From contig JAKSIL010000012.1 of NCBI GenBank assembly GCA_024398815.1, positions 1 through 64,000 on the forward strand: DNA of 64,000 nucleotides. Direction: 5' to 3'. A program made the translations under genes and the position numbers. Each line of letters opens with the position of its first letter. The first letter of the stretch is position 1. Source of the stretch: Fibrobacter sp. (GTDB lineage: Bacteria > Fibrobacterota > Fibrobacteria > Fibrobacterales > Fibrobacteraceae). The notes beneath the pieces were generated by a model. It saw nothing but the letters and a program-made list of their open reading frames with translations, ran no database searches and was not told the origin of the DNA. Shown here piece by piece: positions 33,841-42,737 of the stretch.

Positions 33841-35379
33841 ATGTTTAGACGTTTTATTGCACTGACTGCGGTGCTCTTGGCACCCGTTTTTTCATTTGCC
33901 CAGGATGACGACTGGGGTGACGATCCTGTTGCGGATTCCACACAGTTCCAGGATCCTGAAAATGCAGAAACCAAGACCGTTTCGGCTGTGGTCGAGGCGA
34001 CCTCTCCTGTCGAGGCTCCCGTATTTGGACGCGAGGTGCCTGTCCGCTATTGGGTCGTCGGAGAACCCGCCGAACAGGAAGCTATTTTCGTAAAGATTGA
34101 AAAGGACACCGTGTTCTTGAAGCGTCCGAACGAGGCCGAACAGAAAAAGCTCGATGAAATCGCCGATGAGGCCAACGCCGCCCTGCAGGAAAGCAACGGA
34201 CAGGAAGTGGAAGAGGCTGAGGACGAGGAAGTCGAAATCAAGAAGGACACGGCGGAAATCATCATGACGGATGCCGTGAAGGATGCCGTTGCCGCTCAAA
34301 GTGACTCTGCGCTGAACGCTGGCGAAAACACCCCTGCCGAAGATACCGGAGCCGACGACGACTTCGAAACGGCGCTCAAAAAAGTCGAGATTGCAAAAGT
34401 CGAAGAAGAAATCCGCCAGCGCGAAATCCAGGATAGCATTGCAGCCGACTCGGCGAACCCCTACATCAAGGTGTTCCGTCTGAACCTGAAACGCCTGGTG
34501 AACCTCGAAGACAATTCCATGATAGACTTGTCGCTTTCGGACTACGTGGTTCCGCTTATCGTAGAACAGGAAAGCGATATGGAACTCTATCCTCCTGGAA
34601 ATGCGAACTTGCTCGTTGTGTCAAATCCTGAAGCCTGTTCCGTTTTTGTGAATGGCATTCCCCTGAAGCAGGTGGCTCCCGATACCATCAAGTCGATTCG
34701 TCCGGGCAAGTACACCATTTCCGTGATGAAGGTCTTGAAGGATGTGGAATGGTGGGGCTCCGCCGTCGTGAAAATCAATGCCGACAGCTTGAACAAGGTG
34801 GAAATTCCGGTGCTCCGTCCGTCTACGCGACTGACCCTCAATACGAACCCCGAAGCGGTCGAAGTCTTTGTGGATGAAGTTCCTACCGAAAACGTGATGC
34901 CGCACTACATGACGGACGTGGTCGTTGACGGGCTCAAACCGCAGGCCAAGGCGAGCATTTACATGCGCAAGGTGGGCTATCGCGATACGACCATCGTAAC
35001 GGAAATCAAGGCCTTTATGCCGAACTTCGTCTTTGTCGAGTTGACTCCTGTTCTTGACGATTTGGAATTCATTGAACAGCAGAAGGCCTTTAATGCCGAG
35101 CGTAGCCAGCGCAGACTCGGTCGTGGCCTCCTGTGGGGTTCCATCGCACCGTTTATTGCAGGTGGCGTGCTTTGGTACTTGGCTGAACGCGACTGGAGCG
35201 ATGCCGCCGACAAGAAGAAGGCTTACAAGTTGAGCGCTTTTGAAAGTGAAGACACGAAACAGATGGTGAAGGACAACCACGACTTGAACAAGAGCGGCGA
35301 TATCAAGGGCGGCATAGCCGCAGGGCTTGGCGCCATAGGTCTTGGTCTTTTGACGGTGGGCATAATTTTCGCTTTTTAG
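33841..35379 (+). CDS. Exported PEGA-domain protein with C-terminal transmembrane pair
   Basis: A signal peptide (MFRRFIALTAVLLAPVFSFA) is followed by about 180 residues of acidic, probably coiled-coil sequence (AEQKKLDEIADEANAALQES). Two PEGA-like modules follow: LLVVSNPEACSVFVNGIPL with IRPGKYTISVMK, and LTLNTNPEAVEVFVDEVPT. The C-terminus has two hydrophobic segments (LLWGSIAPFIAGGVLWYLA and IAAGLGAIGLGLLTVGIIF) with a charged loop. PEGA modules act as surface-exposed beta-sheets, often binding peptidoglycan-layer or polysaccharide partners. The order resembles the Lys-rich protein at 13608. It lies 27 bases before a FISUMP lipoprotein. Confidence 0.75.
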   Translation: MFRRFIALTAVLLAPVFSFAQDDDWGDDPVADSTQFQDPENAETKTVSAVVEATSPVEAPVFGREVPVRYWVVGEPAEQEAIFVKIEKDTVFLKRPNEAEQKKLDEIADEANAALQESNGQEVEEAEDEEVEIKKDTAEIIMTDAVKDAVAAQSDSALNAGENTPAEDTGADDDFETALKKVEIAKVEEEIRQREIQDSIAADSANPYIKVFRLNLKRLVNLEDNSMIDLSLSDYVVPLIVEQESDMELYPPGNANLLVVSNPEACSVFVNGIPLKQVAPDTIKSIRPGKYTISVMKVLKDVEWWGSAVVKINADSLNKVEIPVLRPSTRLTLNTNPEAVEVFVDEVPTENVMPHYMTDVVVDGLKPQAKASIYMRKVGYRDTTIVTEIKAFMPNFVFVELTPVLDDLEFIEQQKAFNAERSQRRLGRGLLWGSIAPFIAGGVLWYLAERDWSDAADKKKAYKLSAFESEDTKQMVKDNHDLNKSGDIKGGIAAGLGAIGLGLLTVGIIFAF

Positions 35380-35406
35380 TTTCTCTGAATTCAAGAAGGA
35401 GTTTGT

Positions 35407-37188
35407 ATGAATAAGATAATGATGGTGGTTTGTGCTGCGTCTTTGTTACTTGTGGCATGCGGTGATGACGGTTCTACTTCCGCGAAGGGTGGACATGGCG
35501 ATTCGCCTTATTGCACCGTCAAGAAGACGGGTGATGGCGCTACCCAGGAAATTTATGAACCTGGAGAGGGGTGGGGTGAAAGCGGAGTGAAATTCAAGGG
35601 CGGCAAGGTCGTCTTGTTCGCGAACATGACTTTTGAAATGTCCGCTGAAGAAATTGAAGAAAAATGCGAGGAATTGGAAGAAAATGCTGACATGTACGAC
35701 AAGGGGTCGTTCACGTGCGGTAAAAATGGCGCCTCGTACACCATGACATTTTCGGATGATGAAACCTTTTCGTTGAATGAAATTTTGCAGTCCATGAAGG
35801 ATGACTGCGTCGAACTCAAGGAAGAATGGGCTGGAAAGTTCGGAGACGAAGAATATGGTAGCGATAATGATGAAGAAAATTCGTCATCTTCCAAGAAGAA
35901 AAGTTCTTCGAGTACAAAAGGCAAGAGTTCATCCAGTTCCAAAAGTGACGGTGTCAAGGTTTCCGGCTCGGAAAAGTACAACGCCATTACAGATAAACGA
36001 GACGGGAAAAAATACCGCGTGGAAAAAATTGGTTCTCGGGTCTGGTTCTTGGACAACCTCGCCTTTGAAGGTACGGACGAGTATCCGCTGGCAGGCAGAG
36101 TCGATGTTTACAACCGTTCCGATAATGGCGTTCAGGTGGTGCTGTACAATTTTGCGGCGGCGATGAACGATGATAAATGCGCAAATAGCGTCTGTAATGG
36201 AGGCGGATATGTTGTTCAGGGCGCTTGTCCTGACGGCTGGGCTGTTCCTTCGGATTGGGCATGGAGCGATCTTAGTGCTGATTTGAGTGAGTACATGAGT
36301 TATGCGGAATTTTTCTCGCAACCGACTGGCGAAAGTGGTCCCGAGTGGATAGATGAAGACAACATAAGCCGCTATTGGTCTACGCTGGAAAATGGTGCTT
36401 CCGGAGCCTACGAATGGTACTATATTACGGGCGGCGGTGTTTTAAGCGGCAATCTTTTGACCCAAAGCTATTCCAAGAACTATGGCTATGGCGTTCGCTG
36501 TGTCGCCGTAGACGACGTCGTTCTGGATGCGTATGTGGAGTCTCCTGTCATTGAATCCAGCTCGAGTGGACCGTTTGGAGGATCCTCTTCAAGCAGCGAA
36601 TTTGATCTCTGCGACTTCTTGGACAACTGCGAATCGTCCAGCTCCGAAGATGATGTGAGTTCCAGCAGCTTTAACATGGATACGACTTTTGCGACAGGCG
36701 AATTCGTCGACGAACGCGACGGCGAAACCTATGGCTACATTGACTATTACGGAGTCCAGTGGATGTCCGAAAACTTGCGCTTCTCGGATTCCTCGCTTGT
36801 TCATGAATTGGAAGAAAGTACATGGTGCATCGGTGAAGATGGCGAACTTTGCGAACAAGGTATGCTTTACACGTTTGACGCCGCACAGAAGGCCTGTCCC
36901 GATGGTTGGAAACTGCCTAACCTGGAGGATTGGGAAAGCCTTGCCTATTATGGTGACGGTGGGCTGTTTTACATGTACGATATTGTAAAAGACCAGATGA
37001 ATGTTGATTCGACCGGCGAGTACGGAATCAGTGTAGCCAAAATGGATGAATACGCACGCTTCTGGACATCCCAAGCGGATGGGGCGAACGGAGGCTTCAT
37101 GGTTTACCTCAAAGTGCCTACGCTAGTGTTTGATTATCAGGGTTATGACAGACGGGTTGGCTATGCCGTCAGGTGCATAAAAGACTGA
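35407..37188 (+). CDS. Lipoprotein with two FISUMP domains and poly-Ser linkers
   Basis: MNKIMMVVCAASLLLVAC is a lipoprotein signal. After an N-terminal region of about 130 residues there is a Ser/Lys linker (SSSSKKKSSSSTKGKSSSSS), a first FISUMP domain (RDGKKYRVEKIGSRVWFLDN, CPDGWAVPS, YGVRCVAVD), a second poly-Ser linker with an acidic Cys-containing segment, and a second FISUMP domain (RDGETYGYIDYYGVQWMSEN, CPDGWKLPNLEDW, YAVRCIKD). Poly-Ser linkers are typical of modular Fibrobacter surface proteins. GAAGGAG precedes the ATG. Role unknown; it is probably outer-membrane-attached and exposed. Confidence 0.85.
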   Translation: MNKIMMVVCAASLLLVACGDDGSTSAKGGHGDSPYCTVKKTGDGATQEIYEPGEGWGESGVKFKGGKVVLFANMTFEMSAEEIEEKCEELEENADMYDKGSFTCGKNGASYTMTFSDDETFSLNEILQSMKDDCVELKEEWAGKFGDEEYGSDNDEENSSSSKKKSSSSTKGKSSSSSKSDGVKVSGSEKYNAITDKRDGKKYRVEKIGSRVWFLDNLAFEGTDEYPLAGRVDVYNRSDNGVQVVLYNFAAAMNDDKCANSVCNGGGYVVQGACPDGWAVPSDWAWSDLSADLSEYMSYAEFFSQPTGESGPEWIDEDNISRYWSTLENGASGAYEWYYITGGGVLSGNLLTQSYSKNYGYGVRCVAVDDVVLDAYVESPVIESSSSGPFGGSSSSSEFDLCDFLDNCESSSSEDDVSSSSFNMDTTFATGEFVDERDGETYGYIDYYGVQWMSENLRFSDSSLVHELEESTWCIGEDGELCEQGMLYTFDAAQKACPDGWKLPNLEDWESLAYYGDGGLFYMYDIVKDQMNVDSTGEYGISVAKMDEYARFWTSQADGANGGFMVYLKVPTLVFDYQGYDRRVGYAVRCIKD

Positions 37189-37229
37189 TTTACTATTTTT
37201 GGACCGTACAAAATCAATAAAGGTTTTAT

Positions 37230-37925
37230 ATGATTAAAAAATTGTCTGTAATGCTTCTTGCAACCGCAATGCTTGCTTTTGCCCAGGACCCTTATTCCTC
37301 GAATCCGTACGCCCCGGCTCCTACTGAGGAATCTCCGTACGAGGACATGTCGGCCTATACTTCCGGTGCTCCCGCTCCTGAGACCCCGGTTGTGAACATC
37401 AACGAGGTCCCGAATGATGAACCCGTGTTTTTCATTTCAATCCATCCGCTTTCGTTGTCCATCATGTCGATTCTTGGCCTTCCGACATTTTTTGTGACTC
37501 TTGAAGCTTGCCTGACCGAAAGTATGAGTGGCGTTGTTCGCCCGATGTACCTCTTTTCTACTTTTGACCTTAGCGTGGACGACGATGAATTCGAGATTTC
37601 GGAATATGGTTTGACTCTCGGCTTGCGTTATTATTGGAATCCGCTCCACCGTGGTGTTTACATTGAACCTGAATTACAGTATGCCCATATCAGCATGGGC
37701 TTTAACTCTGGTCGCCATAGGGATGACTCGGTGTCGGGCGATGGTATCGGTTTGGGGGCCGTGATGGGCTACAAGATTACGAGCGGACACTTCTCCATGT
37801 TCATGGATGTGGGCTTTGTTTACACGTTCGTGAACGTCAGCGGAGAGTTCGATGACGATGTCGAAGAGGTGGCTTCCATCGGTGGCGCTTACGATTTCAA
37901 TTTAGGTGTAGGCTACGCCTTCTAG
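37230..37925 (+). CDS. Outer-membrane beta-barrel protein
   Basis: A signal peptide (MIKKLSVMLLATAMLAFA) is followed by a Pro/Ser/Tyr-rich linker to about 65. Then come eight or so amphipathic strands (YGLTLGLRYYWNP, VYIEPELQYAHISM, GIGLGAVMGYKIT, FSMFMDVGFVYTF) ending DFNLGVGYAF with a terminal Phe. This fits the small OmpW/OmpX-like or DUF3575 barrel type. AAAGG lies before the ATG. No specific role can be given. Confidence 0.75.
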   Translation: MIKKLSVMLLATAMLAFAQDPYSSNPYAPAPTEESPYEDMSAYTSGAPAPETPVVNINEVPNDEPVFFISIHPLSLSIMSILGLPTFFVTLEACLTESMSGVVRPMYLFSTFDLSVDDDEFEISEYGLTLGLRYYWNPLHRGVYIEPELQYAHISMGFNSGRHRDDSVSGDGIGLGAVMGYKITSGHFSMFMDVGFVYTFVNVSGEFDDDVEEVASIGGAYDFNLGVGYAF

Positions 37926-37960
37926 TTTTGCTATATTGAAGGCGTATAGGAGATATATAT

Positions 37961-38284
37961 ATGGCTGCTATTCATCTTACTGCAGAAAATTTTGATACGG
38001 CAATCAGTTCTGGTCAGCTGGTTTTTGTGGACTTCTGGGCTACTTGGTGCCGTCCGTGCTGCATGATGGGACCCATTGTTGACGAGCTTGCCGACGAATA
38101 CAACGGTAAGGCCGTTATTGCAAAGATGGATGTGGACGAAGATGGCGTCAAGGCTATTTGCGCCCGCTTTGGCATCACGAACATTCCCAACATGAAACTG
38201 TTCAAGAACGGTGTTGAAGTCGGGAACGTGGTTGGTGCGGTTCCCAAGGCAACCCTCAAGGGTGTCATCGACAAGAACCTCTAG
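37961..38284 (+). CDS. trxA: Thioredoxin
   Basis: A 107-residue thioredoxin. The active site reads WCRPCC (Cys30, Cys33, then Cys34) instead of the usual WCGPCK; Arg in place of Gly and the extra Cys may change redox potential. The cis-proline loop is TNIPNM (IPT in E. coli). AGGAG is 8-13 bases upstream of the ATG, and a TATATT box lies at 37932-37937. It is the first gene of a trxA-hisF-tldD group. Confidence 0.92.
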   Translation: MAAIHLTAENFDTAISSGQLVFVDFWATWCRPCCMMGPIVDELADEYNGKAVIAKMDVDEDGVKAICARFGITNIPNMKLFKNGVEVGNVVGAVPKATLKGVIDKNL

Positions 38285-38291
38285 TTTTTCC

Positions 38292-39083
38292 ATGCTTACA
38301 AAACGTTTGATCGTGTGTTTGGACGTCCGTGACCGCAAAGTCACAAAAGGCGTCAAGTTTAAGGGTAATATTGATATTGGCGACCCTGTGGAAATGGGTG
38401 CGCGTTACAGCGACGACGGTGTCGATGAACTCGTGTTTTACGATATCACGGCCAGTGCCGAGAATCGTCCGTGCGACATGGAGATGATTCGCCAGATTGC
38501 AAAACGCGTGTTTATTCCGTTTGCCGTGGGTGGCGGAATCCGCAATTTGGACGATATGCACCAGGCTTTGCTTGCCGGTGCCGAAAAGGTGAGCGTCAAC
38601 AGTCTCGCCGTGCTCCATCCTGAAATCATTGCGGAGGGTGCGCGAGCCTTTGGACGCCAGTGCATCGTACTTGGCATGGATGCGAAGTTCGTGGGCGTTT
38701 CCGAGAAGATTCCGAGCGGCTACGAGGTGTTTATCCGTGGCGGTCGCCAAGCGATGGGAATCGACGCTCTCCAGTGGGCCAAGAAGGCCGAGGAATTGGG
38801 CGTTGGCGAAATCTGCCTCAATTCCATCGATACGGATGGTGTGAAAAATGGTTACGAGCTGACCATTACCGACATGATTGCAAAGGCTGTGCAAGTGCCT
38901 GTGATTGCAAGTGGCGGTGCGGGTACTCCGGCCCACATTGTGGACCTCTTCCGCAAGACTAGCGCCGATGCCGCATTGGTCGCTTCGATGGTGCATTTCG
39001 GCGACTATACCGTTCCTGGAATAAAGGGCGAAATGCTTGCTGCGGGAATCCCCGTGCGCAAGAAGATGAACGGCGAGGTTTAA
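38292..39083 (+). CDS. hisF: Imidazole glycerol phosphate synthase cyclase subunit
   Basis: HisF cyclises PRFAR with ammonia from HisH, giving IGP and AICAR. The catalytic Asp11 (CLDVRDRKV) and Asp130 (VLGMDAKFVG) are in their canonical positions when the ATG at 38292 is used; phosphate loops AVGGGIRN and ASGGAG are intact. A longer frame to 38211 overlaps trxA and is not supported. HisH is not seen in the window. Its substrate would come from the eukaryotic-type HisA at 7951-8736. It sits 7 bases after trxA and 1 base before tldD. Confidence 0.96.
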   Translation: MLTKRLIVCLDVRDRKVTKGVKFKGNIDIGDPVEMGARYSDDGVDELVFYDITASAENRPCDMEMIRQIAKRVFIPFAVGGGIRNLDDMHQALLAGAEKVSVNSLAVLHPEIIAEGARAFGRQCIVLGMDAKFVGVSEKIPSGYEVFIRGGRQAMGIDALQWAKKAEELGVGEICLNSIDTDGVKNGYELTITDMIAKAVQVPVIASGGAGTPAHIVDLFRKTSADAALVASMVHFGDYTVPGIKGEMLAAGIPVRKKMNGEV

Positions 39084-39084
39084 G

Positions 39085-40467
39085 GTGAATCCGGAAGTTG
39101 CCGTCAAGATTTTTGAAGCGGGCAAGAGCGCCGGCGCCGACTTTGTAGAAATTTTTGAAGAAAAAACTCGTGAATCCTGCCTTGGCCTTAAGGATCGCCA
39201 GATAGATACCGCCACTGCCGGTACGGAATATGGCATTGGCGTACGTCTTTTGTACGGGACCGAGGTTCTTTACGGATTTACCAGCGACGATAGTGAAGAG
39301 GCTCTTTTAAAGCTGGTCAGGACTTTGGCTTTTGGGCGCATTGCCGAAAAACCGTTTGCTCCGGTGGAGTTTGCTCCGGAAAAGCGTGTCTGCGATTTTA
39401 ATGCGAACGCCTACAGGGATCCTCGAATCCTTGGTCAAGCCATGAAGCAGGACTTTTTGTTCCGTGCCGATAGGGCGGCGAGGGCTCTGTCGTCAAAGAT
39501 TGCACAGGTGGGCGCATCCGTTACCGACAGCGTGAGCGCCATTACGCTCATGAACAGCGAAGGTCTGCGCTTGAATATGACTCGTGGCCGTCTGCGCGTA
39601 AATGTGCAGGTGACTGCGACGGACGGCAGTGAACGCCTTACGACGCACGAAGCTCCGGGCGCCCTGGGCGGCTATGAACTTCTGGATAGCTATTCTCCCG
39701 AAAATCTCGCCATCATGTGCGGTGAACGCGTCTTGCGAATGCTTGATGCCGGCTACATCACAGGCGGTCAAATGCCTGTGGTCATGGGCAACGGGTTCGG
39801 CGGTGTTATTTTCCACGAGGCCTGCGGTCATCCGCTGGAAACGGAGTCCGTTCGCCGTAATGCGAGCCCGTTCTGCGGAAAGCTGGGCGAAGCTATCGGC
39901 CAGCCTTGCCTGACTGCTATAGACGATGGTACGCTCGACAGCGTGTGGGGGAGCCTCAAGTACGATGACGAAGGAACTCCGACTGAACGTACGACGCTTA
40001 TCGAAAACGGCATCCTTAAAACTTATATGAGCGACCGCGTTGGCGCCAAGGAAGTCGGAATCGCACTTACTGGCAGTGCCCGTCGCGAGAGCTATAAGTA
40101 CGCACCCGTGAGCCGCATGCGCAATACTTTTATCGCACCTGGCAACGATACTATGGATTCCATGATTGCGAGCGTCGATAACGGTTTGTATGCGGCGCGC
40201 ATGGCTGGCGGTTCTGTGAACCCGGCGACAGGCGAATTCAACTTCGCTGTCGATGAAGGTTATGTTATTCGTAATGGAAAGATTTGCGAACCTGTTCGCG
40301 GAGCAACGCTCATTGGCAAAGGTCACGAAATCATGCCCCGTATCAGCATGGTCGGCAACGATTTTGAAATGGCCGCCGGCGTGTGCGGAGCTAGTTCCGG
40401 GCATGTCCCTGTGACTGTAGGCCAACCCACAATCAAGGTTGACCAGATTTTGGTGGGTGGACGCTAG
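39085..40467 (+). CDS. tldD: Metalloprotease TldD
   Basis: TldD is the metal-bearing subunit of the TldD/TldE protease, which trims peptides such as modified bacteriocins and antitoxins. The HExxxH zinc motif (FHEACGH) is at about 246, within GNGFGGVIFHEACGHPLETE, and the third-ligand region follows. The product is 460 residues, the family length. GTG start one base after the hisF stop. The partner TldE is not in the window. Confidence 0.94.
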   Translation: MNPEVAVKIFEAGKSAGADFVEIFEEKTRESCLGLKDRQIDTATAGTEYGIGVRLLYGTEVLYGFTSDDSEEALLKLVRTLAFGRIAEKPFAPVEFAPEKRVCDFNANAYRDPRILGQAMKQDFLFRADRAARALSSKIAQVGASVTDSVSAITLMNSEGLRLNMTRGRLRVNVQVTATDGSERLTTHEAPGALGGYELLDSYSPENLAIMCGERVLRMLDAGYITGGQMPVVMGNGFGGVIFHEACGHPLETESVRRNASPFCGKLGEAIGQPCLTAIDDGTLDSVWGSLKYDDEGTPTERTTLIENGILKTYMSDRVGAKEVGIALTGSARRESYKYAPVSRMRNTFIAPGNDTMDSMIASVDNGLYAARMAGGSVNPATGEFNFAVDEGYVIRNGKICEPVRGATLIGKGHEIMPRISMVGNDFEMAAGVCGASSGHVPVTVGQPTIKVDQILVGGR

Positions 40468-40475
40468 TAAATGAA

Positions 40476-40508
40476 AACAACGACACCCCGCGAGGAGGTG
40501 CCGTTGTT
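40476..40508. terminator. Long stem-loop after tldD
   Basis: Arms AACAACGACACC (40476-40487) and GGTGCCGTTGTT (40497-40508) pair with one mismatch on the plus strand, which becomes a G-U pair on the minus strand. No T-tract follows on either side, so it may be an RNA-processing or Rho-assisted end rather than an intrinsic terminator. Confidence 0.45.
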
Positions 40509-40591
40509 GGTGTATGGGATGTTTGGATTTCTTTTACAACTATAAGATAGATTATTGAGCCGCTTTGAGGAGTATTCGAGGTGTATTTCCA

Positions 40592-40607
40592 TTGTAAAGC
40601 TTTACAA
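40592..40607. promoter_or_regulatory. 16-bp perfect palindrome TTGTAAAGCTTTACAA
   Basis: A perfect dyad without loop space, so more likely a protein-binding site than an RNA hairpin. A further half-site TTACAA begins seven bases later. It lies between the 3' ends of tldD and the sulfatase operon, an odd place for an operator. Confidence 0.45.
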
Positions 40608-40640
40608 CACTTACAACGCTTAAAATGGCGGAAAAAGGGC

Positions 40641-40664
40641 AAAAAAAGCCCCTAAAAAGGGGCT
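40641..40664 (-). terminator. Terminator for the minus-strand sulfatase operon
   Basis: On the minus strand AGCCCC (40664-40659) and GGGGCT (40652-40647) form a stem with a 6-base loop, followed by a run of seven T. Confidence 0.8.
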
Positions 40665-40737
40665 GTAAACTGTTTTTTCGCTAGAAAAGCGATGTAAACA
40701 AAAAGAAACGTGCCGGATGGATGCCTAATGCCTAGGC

Positions 40738-42720
40738 CTACATTCCGCGTTCCAAAGAATAGTCCGAAATTTTGATCAAAGTGTCCAGAAAGGCTTCCAG
40801 TTTTTGCTTCTGTTCGGGCATTTTTTCGGTCAAGTCGCTTGTCTGATGAGTGTCGCCTTCTGCAAAAAGCCCAGTGACGTCGCCAGACTGCGTAGGAAGC
40901 CTCTGGATGAGCCTGTAGCCGTCGTAACCGATGGCGGCGTGGCCGGAATACGCCCCCAAAGAAAGTCCCTTTCCGGTACCTCTGAGCAAGTCGTGGCCCA
41001 TGAACATATTGGGCTCCACGATGCCCGCCAGGTGCAGTATCGTAGGGGCGATGTCAAGCTGGGCTGTGGTTGCCGTGTCACGCGATGGTTCTATTCCGTT
41101 TCCGTGAATCAGGAAGGGTATCCATGTGGCATTGGAGAACGCGCCTCCGTTCATGGTGGAAACTCCGTTTTCGCCCAGGGGGAAACCATGGTCGGCCATG
41201 ATGATGACGTATGTGTTGTTGTACCATTCGGCTTTTTCGACGGTGCGCATGAATCTAGCCAGCTGACGGTCGGCGTATTTCATGGTGACCTTGACGCGTT
41301 CGGTCAGCGGAAGGTTCTTTTCTTCGTCGGTCATGCCGGCGGCGAAGTTGAACGGATAGTGGTTGGAACGTGTCATGAGGGTGGCAAGGAAGGGCTTTCC
41401 CTGTTTTCCCAAGGTGTCGACGACGAAGGTGGCGGCATGGTCGAAGAACGTGGAATCGTCTTCGCGTTCGCGGTTGTAGTGCTGTGCGTTGTACCATTTC
41501 GACATCCATACGCCGATGTTGTCCCAGGCGGGGTCTGCCGCCGAGAAGTAGTGTGTGGAGTATTCGGCGGCCGTCAGGTACGAGGCGAAGCTTGGAATGC
41601 TCACGTGAGCCAAATCGGTGGCCTCGGCAAGCGTCGAATGGTGGGGAATGCCCATGTGCGTCGAAAGCACGCCCCCGGTAGTCGGGAGGCCGCTAGTGTG
41701 CATGCGTTCCCAAATGCGTGAATAAGCTGCCAAGGAATCGTAGTACGGCGTTGGCGAAGGCTCGCTTGGGTTCAAAAATCCCGTGTTGAGTCCGCGATGG
41801 GATTCCATGAAGATGACGATGAAGTTCGGCTTCTGGGCTCTCCGTTCCTGCATTGCAGAGTCGTTGACAAGCGCTTCGGAAGGAATTCTGTAGAGTGGGG
41901 TTGTCGCCTTGTCGCCCTGTGCGAAGGACCAAAGCGAATCGCCTTCGTTTTCAAGCCACATTTTTTGATAGCTGGCGGTATATGCGACAAGGCTTTTTTC
42001 GTCAAGTTTTCCGCTGTTCGAAGAGGAGGCCAATTCGTTGCAAATGATGGAGACTAACGGACGCAATTTTGTCATGCGGGCGTTGCCAGTCCATATAAAG
42101 TAGACAAAGGCGAAAGACATGATATAGAAAATCGCCATGCCCAGTGAAACTTTGGCCATGGAAACCTGGCGCGGTTTCAGAAGTCTGTACCCACCGTATG
42201 TGAAGGGGAGCATCAGGGCTAGCACGAAGAACTGCAGGAAAGGCACAGAGAGATCGTTTGCCACGTAGTCCCAGAACATCAGGATGGAGGAGGTGTCCTT
42301 GTAGGTGTCCATGAGACCGAACGAAAGGTGGCTTCCCAAAAAGCGTAAAACTTCCTGGTCCAGAAGCGTGAATAAAAGTACCAGAGAATGGAATACGGCA
42401 TAGATGACTGCGCAGACGCTAGCTACTTTGCTGTCGAATTTGCCTTCGTTATTGCTGCCGCACTTGCGGCTGTGCATAAATTTCACAAGGCCCGCTACAA
42501 GAATGAACGCTACGAGAGCGTTACAAATCCACAAAAAATCCAGGCAGACGGCATGGAATATGTACCAGTCGGGTTTGCTTACAAATGGAAATCCGTAGGG
42601 ATTGTTGCGGAACAACAAAAGGACTCTTAAAATGATGTGCGTGACCCATGCGGCGAGCGAAATCCAGACAAGATTCCTGAAGGGACTGAAAAATACTTTT
42701 ACTTTCTCAAAAAAAGACAT
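40738..42720 (-). CDS. LtaS-like membrane sulfatase / phosphoglycerol transferase
   Basis: Four or five N-terminal transmembrane helices precede an extracytoplasmic alkaline-phosphatase-fold domain from about 290. Motifs: IVIFMESHRG (metal Glu), SGLPTTGGVLSTHMG (Thr nucleophile at about 345), TRSNHYPF, MADHGFPLGENG (Asp-His metal ligands). This is the layout of lipoteichoic acid synthase and opgB/eptA-type phosphoglycerol or phosphoethanolamine transferases. In this envelope context a glycan- or lipid-head-group-modifying role is likely; the exact donor is unclear. ATG at 42720 is preferred to the TTG two codons upstream. Last gene of an operon with a GT4 enzyme. Confidence 0.82.
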   Translation of the reverse strand: MSFFEKVKVFFSPFRNLVWISLAAWVTHIILRVLLLFRNNPYGFPFVSKPDWYIFHAVCLDFLWICNALVAFILVAGLVKFMHSRKCGSNNEGKFDSKVASVCAVIYAVFHSLVLLFTLLDQEVLRFLGSHLSFGLMDTYKDTSSILMFWDYVANDLSVPFLQFFVLALMLPFTYGGYRLLKPRQVSMAKVSLGMAIFYIMSFAFVYFIWTGNARMTKLRPLVSIICNELASSSNSGKLDEKSLVAYTASYQKMWLENEGDSLWSFAQGDKATTPLYRIPSEALVNDSAMQERRAQKPNFIVIFMESHRGLNTGFLNPSEPSPTPYYDSLAAYSRIWERMHTSGLPTTGGVLSTHMGIPHHSTLAEATDLAHVSIPSFASYLTAAEYSTHYFSAADPAWDNIGVWMSKWYNAQHYNREREDDSTFFDHAATFVVDTLGKQGKPFLATLMTRSNHYPFNFAAGMTDEEKNLPLTERVKVTMKYADRQLARFMRTVEKAEWYNNTYVIIMADHGFPLGENGVSTMNGGAFSNATWIPFLIHGNGIEPSRDTATTAQLDIAPTILHLAGIVEPNMFMGHDLLRGTGKGLSLGAYSGHAAIGYDGYRLIQRLPTQSGDVTGLFAEGDTHQTSDLTEKMPEQKQKLEAFLDTLIKISDYSLERGM

Positions 42721-42737
42721 ATTCAATGACTCGTTGA

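Larger units (their letters stand above)
40468..40737. other. Convergent intergenic region with several dyads
   Basis: Contains the 33-base stem-loop after tldD, the 16-bp palindrome and the sulfatase terminator. No gene seen. A small fold TCGCT/AGCGA lies at 40678-40692. Confidence 0.6.
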
